This document shows, in pieces, positions 9,904 through 18,579 of a stretch of 64,000 nt of DNA. The stretch is from NCBI GenBank assembly GCA_042408535.1, contig JBHORA010000007.1:1-64000 (forward strand), in the 5' to 3' direction. This stretch comes from BPIH01 sp042408535. Its GTDB lineage: Bacteria; Chloroflexota; Limnocylindria; Limnocylindrales; CSP1-4. The first letter of the stretch is position 1; each line of letters begins with the position of its first letter. The notes beneath the pieces were generated by a model. It was not told the DNA's origin. It saw nothing but the letters and a program-made list of their open reading frames with translations, and searched no databases. Position numbers and translations under genes: made by a program.

Positions 9904-11064
9904 CTAGCGGAGGGGAGCCCAGGTCTGGCCGCCGTCCGCGCTATAGGCCAACGAGGTCGTGGACGTGCACGATGCCTTCCCGCTCGGGCAGGACGAGCTG
10001 GCCACGACAGCGATGGCGCCACCGTCGGGGGTGAAGGCGACGCTGAGCGGGGCGCCGGGCAATCCGTTCGGGCTGACGAGGGTCGCCTGCTCGGCGCTCC
10101 CGAGGCGTCCGCTCACGACCTTCGAGCCATTCGGCCACAGCGCCAGCCACCGACCATCGGCGGCGATGGCCCCAGGGACGGTGAGCTGGAAGCCTGGATC
10201 GGGCGTCTCGATCGAGCCGAGCGGACGCCAGGAGCGTCCCCCGTCCGGCGTCACCCAGAAGGTCAGCGTCGCCTTGGTCTCGTCGGCCGAATGGGCGGTC
10301 ACCGCCACGACGACCTCCCCCGTCTTGAGACCGACGGGTCGAGCGGCGGTCCAGAACTGGTCCTTGACCGGGATCGCCAGGCGCTCCCAGGTCGAACCCG
10401 ACGCCGAGGCGAAGAGCTGGTCGCCCATGACGCCCCCGACGAGCCAGAACCGATCGCCGGCCGCTGAGACGTCGCCCCCGCTCGGCGCCCGCTCGACCGT
10501 CCAACCCTTCCCGGCATCGGCGGACGAGGCGGCCAGGGCGATGGACAGCTGGCTCCCGCTCGCCTCGTTGCCGAGGACGACGATCCGCTGCCCGATGGCG
10601 GCGACCCGAACGTCAGCCAGGCCCGTCGGCGAGGCTACCGACACCGGCTCCTCGGTGGCCCAGGAGGCACCGCCATCGGCGGACCGCAGGACGAGGAGCG
10701 AATTCGGGTCGGGTGCCAGGGCGACCGTCACGGTGGTGCCGTCGACCGCGATCGCCTCGCTCGTCCAGCTCGACGGTCGGGGGATGGCGACCGGAGCGAG
10801 CCGACCACCGGCGACCTCGAAGAGGCCCTCCTCGGCCAGGACCCAGCTCGCCGCATCGCCTTGGGCCAGGATGACCCCGGTCAGGGGACCGCTCGGTGCC
10901 CCCGCGCTGGCCCCGACGGTCCCACCCGCCGCCGGTGTCGCCATCGCCCCAGGCCAAGCGGTGCACCCGCCGATGAGCAAGCCACCGAGGACGAGGAGCG
11001 CTCCGGTTGCCCAGGTCCGAAACCGCCCCTTTGGCGAGTTTGGCGAGGCGAGCGCGCGACGCAT
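9904..11064 (-). CDS. Secreted lipoprotein with Asp-box (BNR) repeats
   Basis: 386-residue lipoprotein with a sialidase-like beta-propeller. The start at 11064 gives a signal peptide TWATGALLVLGGLLIGGCTAW with lipobox. Asp-box motifs of the S/T-x-D-x-G-x-x-W type occur several times: SADGGASWA, TPDGGRSWR, SADGGQTWA. Such propellers are found in sialidases, photosystem assembly factor HCF136/Ycf48 and many exported binding proteins; catalytic sialidase residues are not evident, so binding or assembly is more likely than hydrolysis. Its ATG overlaps the stop of the DUF1906 gene (TGATG), so the two are translationally coupled. Confidence 0.75.
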   Translation of the reverse strand: MRRALASPNSPKGRFRTWATGALLVLGGLLIGGCTAWPGAMATPAAGGTVGASAGAPSGPLTGVILAQGDAASWVLAEEGLFEVAGGRLAPVAIPRPSSWTSEAIAVDGTTVTVALAPDPNSLLVLRSADGGASWATEEPVSVASPTGLADVRVAAIGQRIVVLGNEASGSQLSIALAASSADAGKGWTVERAPSGGDVSAAGDRFWLVGGVMGDQLFASASGSTWERLAIPVKDQFWTAARPVGLKTGEVVVAVTAHSADETKATLTFWVTPDGGRSWRPLGSIETPDPGFQLTVPGAIAADGRWLALWPNGSKVVSGRLGSAEQATLVSPNGLPGAPLSVAFTPDGGAIAVVASSSCPSGKASCTSTTSLAYSADGGQTWAPLR

Positions 11065-11972
11065 CAGAAGCACACCGCTATGCCGAGCCGATCGTGATCG
11101 AGGTAGACGGGACCGTCGGAACAATCGCGATCGATCAATCGGCTTTTTCCCCCGTATGTTTCTGTCACATTGCCTGCATATTGCTTGTGTCGTTGATGAT
11201 TCGCCCAATCACTGGCTCCGATCGGACAGCTGCTGCTTGTGTTATAAGGATCGGGGTTGCCGTTCCACCAAGCGAACCAAATGAAGTCGGGAACGTGGTC
11301 GATGCTGCGAAGTTCGCGAAGGTATGAAGCGCACTGCGATCCATAAACGCCGGCTTTCTGCGCCGGACTGACGTGAAGCCACTCGACCCACCCGTCGATG
11401 AATGCTTTCGCCGCCGCAATACAGGTGCTGAGAGCCTTTGTGCCACCGCCGTAGGCCTCGAGGTCGTAGATGATTGGCATCCCGGGCCTGTCCATCCCAA
11501 GATTACCAGCCGCAGAGTATGCGGCAGCGGCTTCGCTTCGACCCTGGTTGTGGGCAGTGGCGGGGTCAAGGCTGATATTGGCGTTCCATGCCGTGTGCTG
11601 TTGGCACTCGGGTTTCGGCATCTGTGGACCCACCCAGATCGGCAGCATGCCCCACAGTCGGTTGTCGGACACCCATTGTGCCGAGAGGTTCGGCTGTGAA
11701 CATGCGCGGTTGGCTCCACCGATGTAGATCCCGATGTTCCAATACGGTGATTGAGCCCACCAGGTGTCCATGAAGCTCTGCGCCGGGGCCGTGCAGGTGT
11801 CGAAGCCCTTCTGTTGGCTAATGCCGCTGTAACCGTCGCTCGGCTGCGCCCCAAACAAAACTGAGGCCAAGAGGACAAAGAGACCTGTGGACGACAGCCA
11901 GATAGCCCCTAGGCCTAGGACGCTAGACCTGGGACGGACGACGCGCCTAGATTTCTGGGTGAGACTCTGCAT
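11064..11972 (-). CDS. Secreted DUF1906 (Rv2525c-like, glycoside-hydrolase-like) protein
   Basis: 302-residue exported protein with a DUF1906-type TIM barrel, the fold of Rv2525c and of lysozyme-like GH25 relatives. Signal anchor at residues 18-44 (SVLGLGAIWLSSTGLFVLLASVLF). Features of the family: KGFDTCTAPAQSFMDTWW, WNIGIYIGGANRAC, PIWVG, IYYDLEAYGG-like MPIIYDLEAYGG, AGVYGSQCASYL, DFIWFAWWNGNP. The Asp/Glu pair in YDLE matches the conserved acidic site of the barrel. Many Cys suggest disulfides. Base composition is clearly lower in GC than the flanks, a sign of transfer. It is transcribed from the promoter with a GT-repeat spacer at 12038-12067. Confidence 0.78.
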   Translation of the reverse strand: MQSLTQKSRRVVRPRSSVLGLGAIWLSSTGLFVLLASVLFGAQPSDGYSGISQQKGFDTCTAPAQSFMDTWWAQSPYWNIGIYIGGANRACSQPNLSAQWVSDNRLWGMLPIWVGPQMPKPECQQHTAWNANISLDPATAHNQGRSEAAAAYSAAGNLGMDRPGMPIIYDLEAYGGGTKALSTCIAAAKAFIDGWVEWLHVSPAQKAGVYGSQCASYLRELRSIDHVPDFIWFAWWNGNPDPYNTSSSCPIGASDWANHQRHKQYAGNVTETYGGKSRLIDRDCSDGPVYLDHDRLGIAVCF

Positions 11973-12037
11973 CGTCCCGTCCAATCCCCTCGCCACTCCC
12001 ACCCGAGCCGTTTGATGTCCTCGACCGCAGTGCAAAC

Positions 12038-12067
12038 TATATAACACACACACACACACACTGTCAA
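12038..12067 (-). promoter_or_regulatory. Promoter with a (GT)9 dinucleotide repeat as spacer
   Basis: On the minus strand a perfect -35 TTGACA (12067-12062) is followed by exactly nine GT repeats (12061-12044) and then TATATAGT. Reading TATATA (12043-12038) as -10 gives an 18-base spacer; reading TATAGT (12041-12036) gives 20. In both cases the spacer is made of the simple repeat, so gain or loss of one unit would change promoter geometry by two bases. Drives the DUF1906/Asp-box gene pair with a leader of about 60 bases. Confidence 0.6.
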
Positions 12068-12138
12068 GCGCTCCGGCCGTCGTTCCCCAAGCATTCCAGG
12101 GTCTGTCCTCAGCGGGCAATAAAGGCGAGGCCGAGCGC

Positions 12139-12498
12139 GTGGCGCCGGCCACCTGCCCCGCCTGCGGTGGGCCGATGAGGGCGAATGGGCCGGCACCACG
12201 CCGCCTCCTCTCCGCCGCCGGCGCGATCGAGCTTCGGCGTCGGCGCTACCGCTGCACCGGCTGCGGAGTGGAGGTCGTGCCCCTCGACGCAGCCCTCGGG
12301 CTCGAGCCTCGGACGGCCCACACCCTCGAGGTTCGGGAGCGCGCCTGCTGGCTCGTCACCGAGCCGAGCTACCAGAAGGCGGTCGAGGCGGCCGCCTAAA
12401 GCTCCGGGGCCTCTCGATCGGGCGGGGCGAGCTCCACCGCTGGGTCGCCGAGGAGGGCGGTCGGCTGGAGGCGCGAGACGCCATTTCTCGACGCTGAG
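12139..12498 (+). pseudogene. Truncated, frameshifted transposase (ISKra4-like N-terminus)
   Basis: GTG 12139 opens a zinc-ribbon sequence CPACGGPMRANG then RYRCTGCGVEVVPLDAALGLEPR, the typical N-terminal region of ISKra4-type transposases. The frame stops at 12399; the match resumes in another frame with LRGLSIGRGELHRWVAEEGGRLEARD and ends at a TGA at 12496-12498. The catalytic DDE part is absent. No terminal inverted repeats were seen. This is a dead fragment beside the toxin-antitoxin pair and marks the area as a site of past insertion. Confidence 0.6.
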
Positions 12499-12549
12499 AT
12501 GGATGATGTGCTCATGGCCATCCCGATGGAACCCATCGCCGGTCGATGC

Positions 12550-12555
12550 TATTCT
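12550..12555 (+). promoter_or_regulatory. Extended -10 element of the toxin-antitoxin pair
   Basis: TGCTATTCT (12547-12555) is an extended -10 box ten bases before the antitoxin ATG. The expected transcript start is within a few bases of the ATG and no ribosome binding site is present, so the mRNA is probably leaderless. Confidence 0.45.
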
Positions 12556-12565
12556 GCGTCGCAGT

Positions 12566-12799
12566 ATGGGAACGCTCGTCCAGATCCGCGACGTCCCCGA
12601 GGGCGTCCACCGCACCCTCAAGGCCAGGGCCGCCGCCGCCGGCATGACCCTGTCCGAGTACCTGCGCGGGCTCCTCGAGCAAGCGGCCAGTCGGCCGACA
12701 CCGCAGGAGCTCGCAGCTCGCATCCGGGTCCGGGGACGCCTCGAGCCTGGCGAACCGAGCGAGGCGATCGTCCGGCGTCTCCGGGAACGAGGCGAGTGA
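12566..12799 (+). CDS. VapB/FitA-like antitoxin
   Basis: 77-residue antitoxin with an N-terminal ribbon-helix-helix/FitA-like DNA-binding domain (TLVQIRDVPEGVHRTLKARAAAAGMTLSEYLRGLLEQAA) and a C-terminal toxin-binding tail (EPGEPSEAIVRRLRERGE). It should bind and inhibit the PIN toxin encoded next and repress the operon. The stop overlaps the toxin GTG (GTGA), the usual type II arrangement. Confidence 0.85.
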   Translation: MGTLVQIRDVPEGVHRTLKARAAAAGMTLSEYLRGLLEQAASRPTPQELAARIRVRGRLEPGEPSEAIVRRLRERGE

Positions 12800-13197
12800 C
12801 CGTCCTCGACACCTCGGCGGTCGTCGACTTCCTGCTCGGGGCCGAATCCTTCGACGCCGTCGAGGCGATCCTCACTCGCGATGCCCCGGTGGCCGCACCG
12901 GACCTCCTCGTCTTCGAGACCCTCGCCGTCTTGCGGCGTCTCGCCGCCCGCGAGCCAGGCATCGCGGATCGAGCGGCCGGGGCGGTCGAGGACCTGGCCG
13001 ACCTTCCCCTGGTCCTCTATCCGGCCATGGCGCTCCGGAAGCGGGCCTGGGAGCTCCGAACGAACTTCACCGCGGCGGATGCCCTGTTCGTGGCCCTGGC
13101 CGAAGCGCTCGGCGAGCCCTTCGTGACGAGGGACAGCGGACTCGCGGCAGCGGTCCGTCGCCACACGAGCATCGCGGTCGTCGAGCTCGGCGGGTAG
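12796..13197 (+). CDS. VapC-like PIN-domain ribonuclease toxin
   Basis: 133-residue PIN-domain toxin, expected to cleave RNA with Mg2+ when freed from its antitoxin. The acidic site is complete: Asp5 in TVLDTSAVVDFL, Glu41 in VFETLAVL, Asp95 in TAADALFVALAEALG and Asp113 in FVTRDSGLA. Length is normal. GTG start at 12796 overlaps the antitoxin stop. Confidence 0.88.
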   Translation: MTVLDTSAVVDFLLGAESFDAVEAILTRDAPVAAPDLLVFETLAVLRRLAAREPGIADRAAGAVEDLADLPLVLYPAMALRKRAWELRTNFTAADALFVALAEALGEPFVTRDSGLAAAVRRHTSIAVVELGG

Positions 13198-13235
13198 TCG
13201 AGGCCCCTCGCTGGGCGAACGGCGGACCCCCGCGG

Positions 13236-13264
13236 TTGACGGCTCGCGCCGGCCGCCGTAGGCT
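13236..13264 (+). promoter_or_regulatory. Sigma-70-type promoter upstream of the AAA/VWA genes
   Basis: TTGACG (13236-13241) and TAGGCT (13259-13264) are spaced by 17 bases, a good vegetative promoter for this GC-rich context. The predicted start near 13271 leaves an untranslated leader of about 130 bases before ATG 13400. Confidence 0.5.
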
Positions 13265-13399
13265 GCCCAGTCCCGGCCGGTTCGGGGCCGTCCGGCTCCG
13301 GAGGGGACGTCGGTGGGCAGCTCCCCCGTCGCCCCGCCGGCACCGCTCCGTCCAGGACCGGCCAGGAGCGATGGGCGATCCTGCGTGCGAGGTCGGTCG

Positions 13400-14857
13400 A
13401 TGGCAGAACAGTCGAGCCCCCCGGAGCCCCGGACCCTGGCCGAGCTCCTCGACTCGGGCTGGCGGCCGCGCACAGTCAAGGCCGAGCTCCGGGCCAACCT
13501 TCTCGCTCGCCTCGGCGAGGGCGGACCGATCTTCCCGGGCATCGTCGGCTACGACGAGACGGTCATCCCGGCCATCGAGAACGCCATCCTCGCCGGCCAG
13601 GACATCGTCTTCCTCGGCGAGCGGGGCCAGGCGAAGACCCGCCTCGCCCGCCTCCTCGTCGGCCTCCTCGACGAGTGGCTCCCGGTCGTCGCCGGTGGCG
13701 AGTTGAACGACGACCCGACCCGCCCGATCAGCCCCACGGCCCGGGCCATCGTCGCCGAGCACGGGCCGGCGACCCCGATCGCCTGGCTCCACCGGGACCG
13801 GCGCTACGGCGAGAAGCTCGCCACCCCGGACATCACCATCGCCGACCTCATCGGCGAGGTCGACCCGATCAAGGTCGCCGAGGGCCGCTACCTCTCGGAC
13901 GAGCTGACGATCCACTACGGCCTCATCCCCCACTGCAACCGCGGCATCTTCGCCATCAACGAGCTGCCTGACCTCGCCGAGCGGATTCAGGTCGGCCTCC
14001 TGAACATCCTCGAAGAGCGGGACGTCCAGATCCGGGGCTTCCACGTCCGGCTGCCCCTCGACCTCTTCGTCGTCGCCTCGGCGAACCCCGAGGACTACAC
14101 CTCCCGGGGCCGGATCATCACCCCCCTCAAGGACCGCCTCGGCTCCCAGATTCGGACCCACTACCCGCGGACCATCGAGGACGAGCTCGCCATCGTCCGC
14201 CAGGAGAAGGTCCGCTTCCCGCCCGAGGCGGGCGTGCCTGCCGTCGTGACGCCCTCCTTCATGGAGGAGATCGTCGCCGAGCTCACCCACCTCGCCCGCC
14301 GGAGCCCCGAGGTGAGCCAGCGGAGCGGGGTCTCGGTCCGGGTCAGCGTCGCCAACCTCGAGGTCCTCGAAGCGGCAGCGCTCAAGCGGGCCGTCCGCCT
14401 CGGCGAGCCCGTCGGCGTGCCCCGGGTCAGCGACCTGCCCGCCCTCGTCCCGGCCACCGTCGGCAAGCTCGAGCTCGAAACCCTCGGCGACGACGTCCCC
14501 GAGGAGCGCCTCGTCGAGCGCCTCGTCGCCCGGGCCGTCCTCGCCGTCTTCAACCGGACCTGCCCCCTCGACGAGCTCGAACCGGTCGTCGAGGCCTTCG
14601 AGGAGGGGCTCGTCGTCGAGACCGGCGACCGGCGGCCGGCGGGCGAGTACGTCCGCTGGATGCGGGAGATCCCGGGTCTCGAGGCGGCCGTTCGGCGCCT
14701 CGGCGCCTTCGATGTCGAGGACACGACCGGGGCCGACCGATCCGCCCTCGAAGCCGCCCTCGTCGCCTCGGCCGTCGAGCTCGTCCTCGAGGGCCTCCAT
14801 CTCCAGCGACGGCTGAGCAAGGACCGCCTCGCCGACGCCGTCGTCTATCGGCGCTGA
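13400..14857 (+). CDS. AAA+ ATPase of the magnesium-chelatase/MoxR type
   Basis: 485-residue AAA+ ATPase resembling BchI-like and Rv0958-like proteins. Variant Walker A GERGQAKTR (the family's usual form), Walker B region NRGIFAINELPD, sensor ASANPEDYTSRGRIITPLKDR. The C-terminal half is a helical domain with many Glu/Leu. Such ATPases act as chaperones with a VWA partner to insert metals or activate protein complexes; the VWA gene follows directly. ATG 13400 is used because the upstream in-frame sequence is Pro/Arg/Ser-rich and non-coding in style. The target is unknown. Confidence 0.82.
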   Translation: MAEQSSPPEPRTLAELLDSGWRPRTVKAELRANLLARLGEGGPIFPGIVGYDETVIPAIENAILAGQDIVFLGERGQAKTRLARLLVGLLDEWLPVVAGGELNDDPTRPISPTARAIVAEHGPATPIAWLHRDRRYGEKLATPDITIADLIGEVDPIKVAEGRYLSDELTIHYGLIPHCNRGIFAINELPDLAERIQVGLLNILEERDVQIRGFHVRLPLDLFVVASANPEDYTSRGRIITPLKDRLGSQIRTHYPRTIEDELAIVRQEKVRFPPEAGVPAVVTPSFMEEIVAELTHLARRSPEVSQRSGVSVRVSVANLEVLEAAALKRAVRLGEPVGVPRVSDLPALVPATVGKLELETLGDDVPEERLVERLVARAVLAVFNRTCPLDELEPVVEAFEEGLVVETGDRRPAGEYVRWMREIPGLEAAVRRLGAFDVEDTTGADRSALEAALVASAVELVLEGLHLQRRLSKDRLADAVVYRR

Positions 14858-14867
14858 GGTGGCGAGG

Positions 14868-17051
14868 ATGCCTGCCCCGGATCCCCTCGGCCGCCGTCCG
14901 CGGCCCTCGTCGGCGGGCCGCTCACCTTCGTCGGCGCCGTGGCTCAGTCGGGCCGCTCGCTACTCCCGCTGGGAGGAGGGGAGCCAGCTTCCGGATCTCG
15001 ACGCCACCGACCTCCTCGACGCCCTCACCGACGACCTCCTCGCTGAGGGCGACCTGGAGGCCGCTCTCCGCCAGCTCCTCGAACGCGGCTGGCAGAGCCA
15101 AGATCCGACCCGAGCGCCGCTGCCGGGCCTCGGTGAGCTCCTCGAGCGCCTCGCTCGAGCTCGACGCGACGTCCTCGATCGCCACCGCCTCGACGACGCC
15201 CTGGCGGACGTGCGGCAAGAGCTGGCTGCCATCGTCGACCGCGAGCAGGGAGCCGTCCGCGAGCGGCTCGAGCGCCTGGCCGACGCCCCGCCCGATGACC
15301 CCGACCTTGCCGAGCGGCTCAGGGCCGCCCTCGAGGAACGCCGGCGGCGGCTCGAGAACCTGCCCGAGCGGGTCGGCGCCCAGCTCGCCGACCTCGGGAC
15401 CTACGACTTCCTCGATCAGGACGCCCGCGAGCGCTTCGAGGCCCTCGTCGAGCGGCTTCGATCGCGGGTCGCGGAAACGCAGCTCGGCGGCCTCGCCGAG
15501 ACCCTCCGAAGCGCCACCCCGGAGCAGCTGGCGGCAACCCGGGAGATGGTCCGCCAGCTGAACGACCTCCTCGCCGAGCGGCTCGCGGGGAGCGGCCCGT
15601 CGGAAGCGAAGGTCGCCGACTTCCTTCGCCGCTTCGGGGCTGCCTTCCCCGGCGCGACGAGCCTCGACGACATCGTCGACCAGCTCGCCGACCGGATGGC
15701 CGCCTTCCAGACCCTCCTGAACTCCCTCTCGCCGGAGGCCCGGAGCGAGCTCGCCGAGCTCGTCGATGCCCTCCTCCGCGACGATCGCCTCCGCTGGGAC
15801 CTCGCTCGGCTGGCGGCGACCCTCGACCGGCTCATCCCGGGCGGCCTCGGCGGCCGCCTCCGCTTCGGCGGCCAGACCCCCCTCGGCTTCGAAGCCGCCC
15901 TCGAGGCCATCGACCGGGTCGGCGAGATCGACGCCCTTCGCGATGCCCTCCGGCGGGTCGATCGCCCGGCCGACCTCGGAGCCATCGACCGCGACGCCGT
16001 CCGACGACTCCTCGGCGAGGAGGCCGAGCGGGCCCTCGACGCCCTCGCCTCGATCGTCGCCCGCCTGGAGGCCGAGGGCTACGCCGTCCGGGTCGGCGAC
16101 CGACTCCAGCTCACGCCTCGGGGGACGCGGCGGATCGGCCAGCGGGTCCTCGACGACGTCTTCTCCCGCCTCGGGCGGGACGCCTTCGGCGGCCACCGGA
16201 TCCCACGGGCCGGACGGGGCGGCGAGGCGGGGGAGGGGAGCAAGCCGTACGAGTTCGGCGATCCCTTCGCCCTCGACCTCCGGGCGACCCTCGACGAAGC
16301 CCTCCGGCGGCCCGAGAACGCGCCCCGCGAGCGGACCGGGCTCCTGCGCGACGAGCCGACGCCGTCCCCGGCCGACGGGGACACCGGCGGGCCGACGGGC
16401 CGCTCCGACCGACGGCGGCCGGCCCTCCGCCTCGCCCCGAGCGATTTCCAGGTCTGGCGGACCGAGGAACTGACCCGCTCGGCGACGGTCCTCCTCGTCG
16501 ACATGAGCCGCTCGATGCTCCTCCGCGGCTGCTTCCTGGCGGCCAAGAAAGTCGCCGTCGCCCTCGATACCCTCATCCGAACCCAGTTCCCCCGCGATCG
16601 CCTCGCCGTCGTCGGCTTCGCCTACTACGCCCGCGAGATCCGACCGGAGACCCTCGCCGAGCTGTCGTGGCACGGCTTCGAGTACGGGACGAATCTCCAG
16701 CACGGCCTCCAGCTCGCCCGCCAGATCCTCGCCAGGGAGCGGGGCGTGAACCGCTCGATCATCGTCGTCACCGACGGCGAGCCGACGGCCCACCTCGAGG
16801 GGGGCCGGGTCGAGTTCAGCTACCCGCCGACGCGGCGGACCATCGAGGCGACCCTCCGTGAGGTCCTCCGCTGCACCCGGGAAGGGATCACGATCAACAC
16901 CTTCATGCTCGAGCGGAGCCGGGCCCTCGCCGAGTTCGTGACCGAGATGACGCGCCTCAACCGCGGTCGGGCCTTCTACGCCTCCGCCGAGACCCTCGGC
17001 CAGTACGTCCTCGTCGACTTCGTCGCCCGCCGGACCCGGAAGGTCTCCTAG
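14868..17051 (+). CDS. VWA-domain protein, partner of the AAA+ ATPase
   Basis: 727-residue protein with a C-terminal von Willebrand A domain (about residues 540-700). The MIDAS metal site is complete: DMSRS, the Thr in YGTNLQ, and VTDGEP. The long N-terminal part (residues 30-450) is helical and very rich in Leu, Arg, Asp and Glu, with coiled-coil potential (ERLRAALEERRRRLENL). Together with the preceding ATPase it forms a BchI/BchD- or Rv0958/Rv0959-like pair. ATG 14868 is preferred over GTG 14859 because GAGGTGG lies at the right distance before it. Confidence 0.8.
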   Translation: MPAPDPLGRRPRPSSAGRSPSSAPWLSRAARYSRWEEGSQLPDLDATDLLDALTDDLLAEGDLEAALRQLLERGWQSQDPTRAPLPGLGELLERLARARRDVLDRHRLDDALADVRQELAAIVDREQGAVRERLERLADAPPDDPDLAERLRAALEERRRRLENLPERVGAQLADLGTYDFLDQDARERFEALVERLRSRVAETQLGGLAETLRSATPEQLAATREMVRQLNDLLAERLAGSGPSEAKVADFLRRFGAAFPGATSLDDIVDQLADRMAAFQTLLNSLSPEARSELAELVDALLRDDRLRWDLARLAATLDRLIPGGLGGRLRFGGQTPLGFEAALEAIDRVGEIDALRDALRRVDRPADLGAIDRDAVRRLLGEEAERALDALASIVARLEAEGYAVRVGDRLQLTPRGTRRIGQRVLDDVFSRLGRDAFGGHRIPRAGRGGEAGEGSKPYEFGDPFALDLRATLDEALRRPENAPRERTGLLRDEPTPSPADGDTGGPTGRSDRRRPALRLAPSDFQVWRTEELTRSATVLLVDMSRSMLLRGCFLAAKKVAVALDTLIRTQFPRDRLAVVGFAYYAREIRPETLAELSWHGFEYGTNLQHGLQLARQILARERGVNRSIIVVTDGEPTAHLEGGRVEFSYPPTRRTIEATLREVLRCTREGITINTFMLERSRALAEFVTEMTRLNRGRAFYASAETLGQYVLVDFVARRTRKVS

Positions 17052-17163
17052 ACCGTCCCGGGCCCGGAACGACAGGTCGCCCGGGCCGACGGGCCATCGG
17101 ACCCGTCCGCCGCGAGCGGCCGGGAGGCTACCATGGGGACACACCCGCACGAACAGGAGATCG

Positions 17164-18579
17164 ATGTCCATGCCCTACGTCGCCGCCTCTCCCTCCGACC
17201 TCCTCGCCCGCCTCGACGGGGTCGTCCGGATCGAGGACGGCCGGCTCCGGATCCTCGACGAGGCGAGGCTCCGGGCCGACGCCATCCGCGACCTCGCCTG
17301 GACGGCCGCCTTCACCGAGGACGAGGCTGCCGCCGCGGCCGCCCAGTGGATCGTCTGGGAGGCAGCCCAGGCGACCGGTGCCCGCTCGGCGAGCATCCAC
17401 GAGCTCTACATGGCCCGCGGTCGGGGCGAGGTGGCCGGGTTCACGGTGCCGGCCATCAACATCCGGGCCCAGACCTTCGACATGGCCCGCGTCGCCCTCG
17501 AGACGGCCGCTCGGCTCGACGTCGGCGCCGTCATCTTCGAGCTTGCCCGGAGCGAGCAAACGTACACCTACCAGCGGCCGATCGACTACGCGACGAGCGT
17601 CCTCGCCGGGGCGATCGCCGCCGGGTGGCGGGGGCCCGTCTTCCTCCAGGGCGACCACTACCAGTTCAACGCCAAGAAGTACGCCGCCGACCCGGAGGCG
17701 ATGACCGAGGAGATCCGACGCGCCTGCCGGCTCGCCACCGAGGCCGGCTACCGGAACATCGACATCGACGCCTCGACCCTCGTCGACCTCTCGAAGCCGA
17801 CCGTCGACGAGCAGCAGCGGACGAACTACGTCCTCACCGCCGAGCTGACGGCTCTCATCCGATCCCTCGAAGCCGACGGGGTGACGATCAGCGTCGGCGG
17901 CGAGATCGGCGAGGTCGGCAAGGCGAACTCGACGGTCGAGGAGCTCCGGGCGTACCTCGACGGCTTCCGGCGCGAGCTCGCGGCCCGGGCACCGGGGGCG
18001 GTCGGGATCAGCAAGGTGAGCGTCCAGACGGGGACGAGCCACGGTGGCGTCGTCCTCCCCGACGGGACGGTGGCGAAGGTCGCCGTCGACTTCGGCGTTC
18101 ACGAGCGTCTCGGCGCGGTCTGCCGGACCGAGTACGGCCTGGCCGGGACCGTCCAGCACGGCGCCTCGACCCTCCCCGACGAGATGTTCCACCGCTTCCG
18201 GGAGGTCGAGACGGCCGAGATCCACCTCGCCACGGGCTTCCAGAACACCCTCTTCGACCATCCGGCCTTCCCGGCCGACCTCCGCGAGGCGATGGAGCGC
18301 TGGTGCTTCGAGAACGCCGCCGACGAGCGGAAGGAGGGCGAGACCGACGCCCAGTTCGTCTACAAGACCCGCAAGAAGACGATCGGCCCCTTCAAGCGCC
18401 AGCTCTGGGATCTGCCGACGAAGGACGAGATCCTCGCCGTCCAGGCGGACAAGATCGGCTTCCTCTACGACCAGCTCGGGGTCGTCGGCACGCGGGCGAT
18501 GGTCGAGCGGTACGTGACGCCCGTCGAGCTCCACCGGCCGCTTCCGGAGGTTCTCCGCGCCGGCGCGGCCACCCGGTGA
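17164..18579 (+). CDS. Class II aldolase-family (fructose-bisphosphate aldolase-like) enzyme
   Basis: 471-residue zinc-dependent TIM-barrel enzyme. Family landmarks: FTVPAINIRAQTFD, QGDHYQFN (Asp/His of the active site), NIDIDASTLVDLS, VGGEIGEVG (metal/catalytic Glu) and VQHGAST (zinc His). It is about 120 residues longer than standard class II fructose-bisphosphate aldolase, with an N-terminal helical extension and a C-terminal segment rich in Lys (VYKTRKKTIGPFKRQLWDL). The true substrate may be another ketose phosphate or a tagatose/sedoheptulose relative. AGGAG at 17154-17158 precedes ATG 17164. The downstream phosphatase-like gene overlaps by four bases. Confidence 0.75.
   Translation: MSMPYVAASPSDLLARLDGVVRIEDGRLRILDEARLRADAIRDLAWTAAFTEDEAAAAAAQWIVWEAAQATGARSASIHELYMARGRGEVAGFTVPAINIRAQTFDMARVALETAARLDVGAVIFELARSEQTYTYQRPIDYATSVLAGAIAAGWRGPVFLQGDHYQFNAKKYAADPEAMTEEIRRACRLATEAGYRNIDIDASTLVDLSKPTVDEQQRTNYVLTAELTALIRSLEADGVTISVGGEIGEVGKANSTVEELRAYLDGFRRELAARAPGAVGISKVSVQTGTSHGGVVLPDGTVAKVAVDFGVHERLGAVCRTEYGLAGTVQHGASTLPDEMFHRFREVETAEIHLATGFQNTLFDHPAFPADLREAMERWCFENAADERKEGETDAQFVYKTRKKTIGPFKRQLWDLPTKDEILAVQADKIGFLYDQLGVVGTRAMVERYVTPVELHRPLPEVLRAGAATR

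Noticed and set aside
13400..17051. CoxD/CoxE accessory genes of CO dehydrogenase
   Set aside because: AAA plus VWA layout fits, but both proteins are much longer and resemble the Rv0958/Rv0959 or chelatase type; 10 kb from cox with unrelated genes between. Not excluded.
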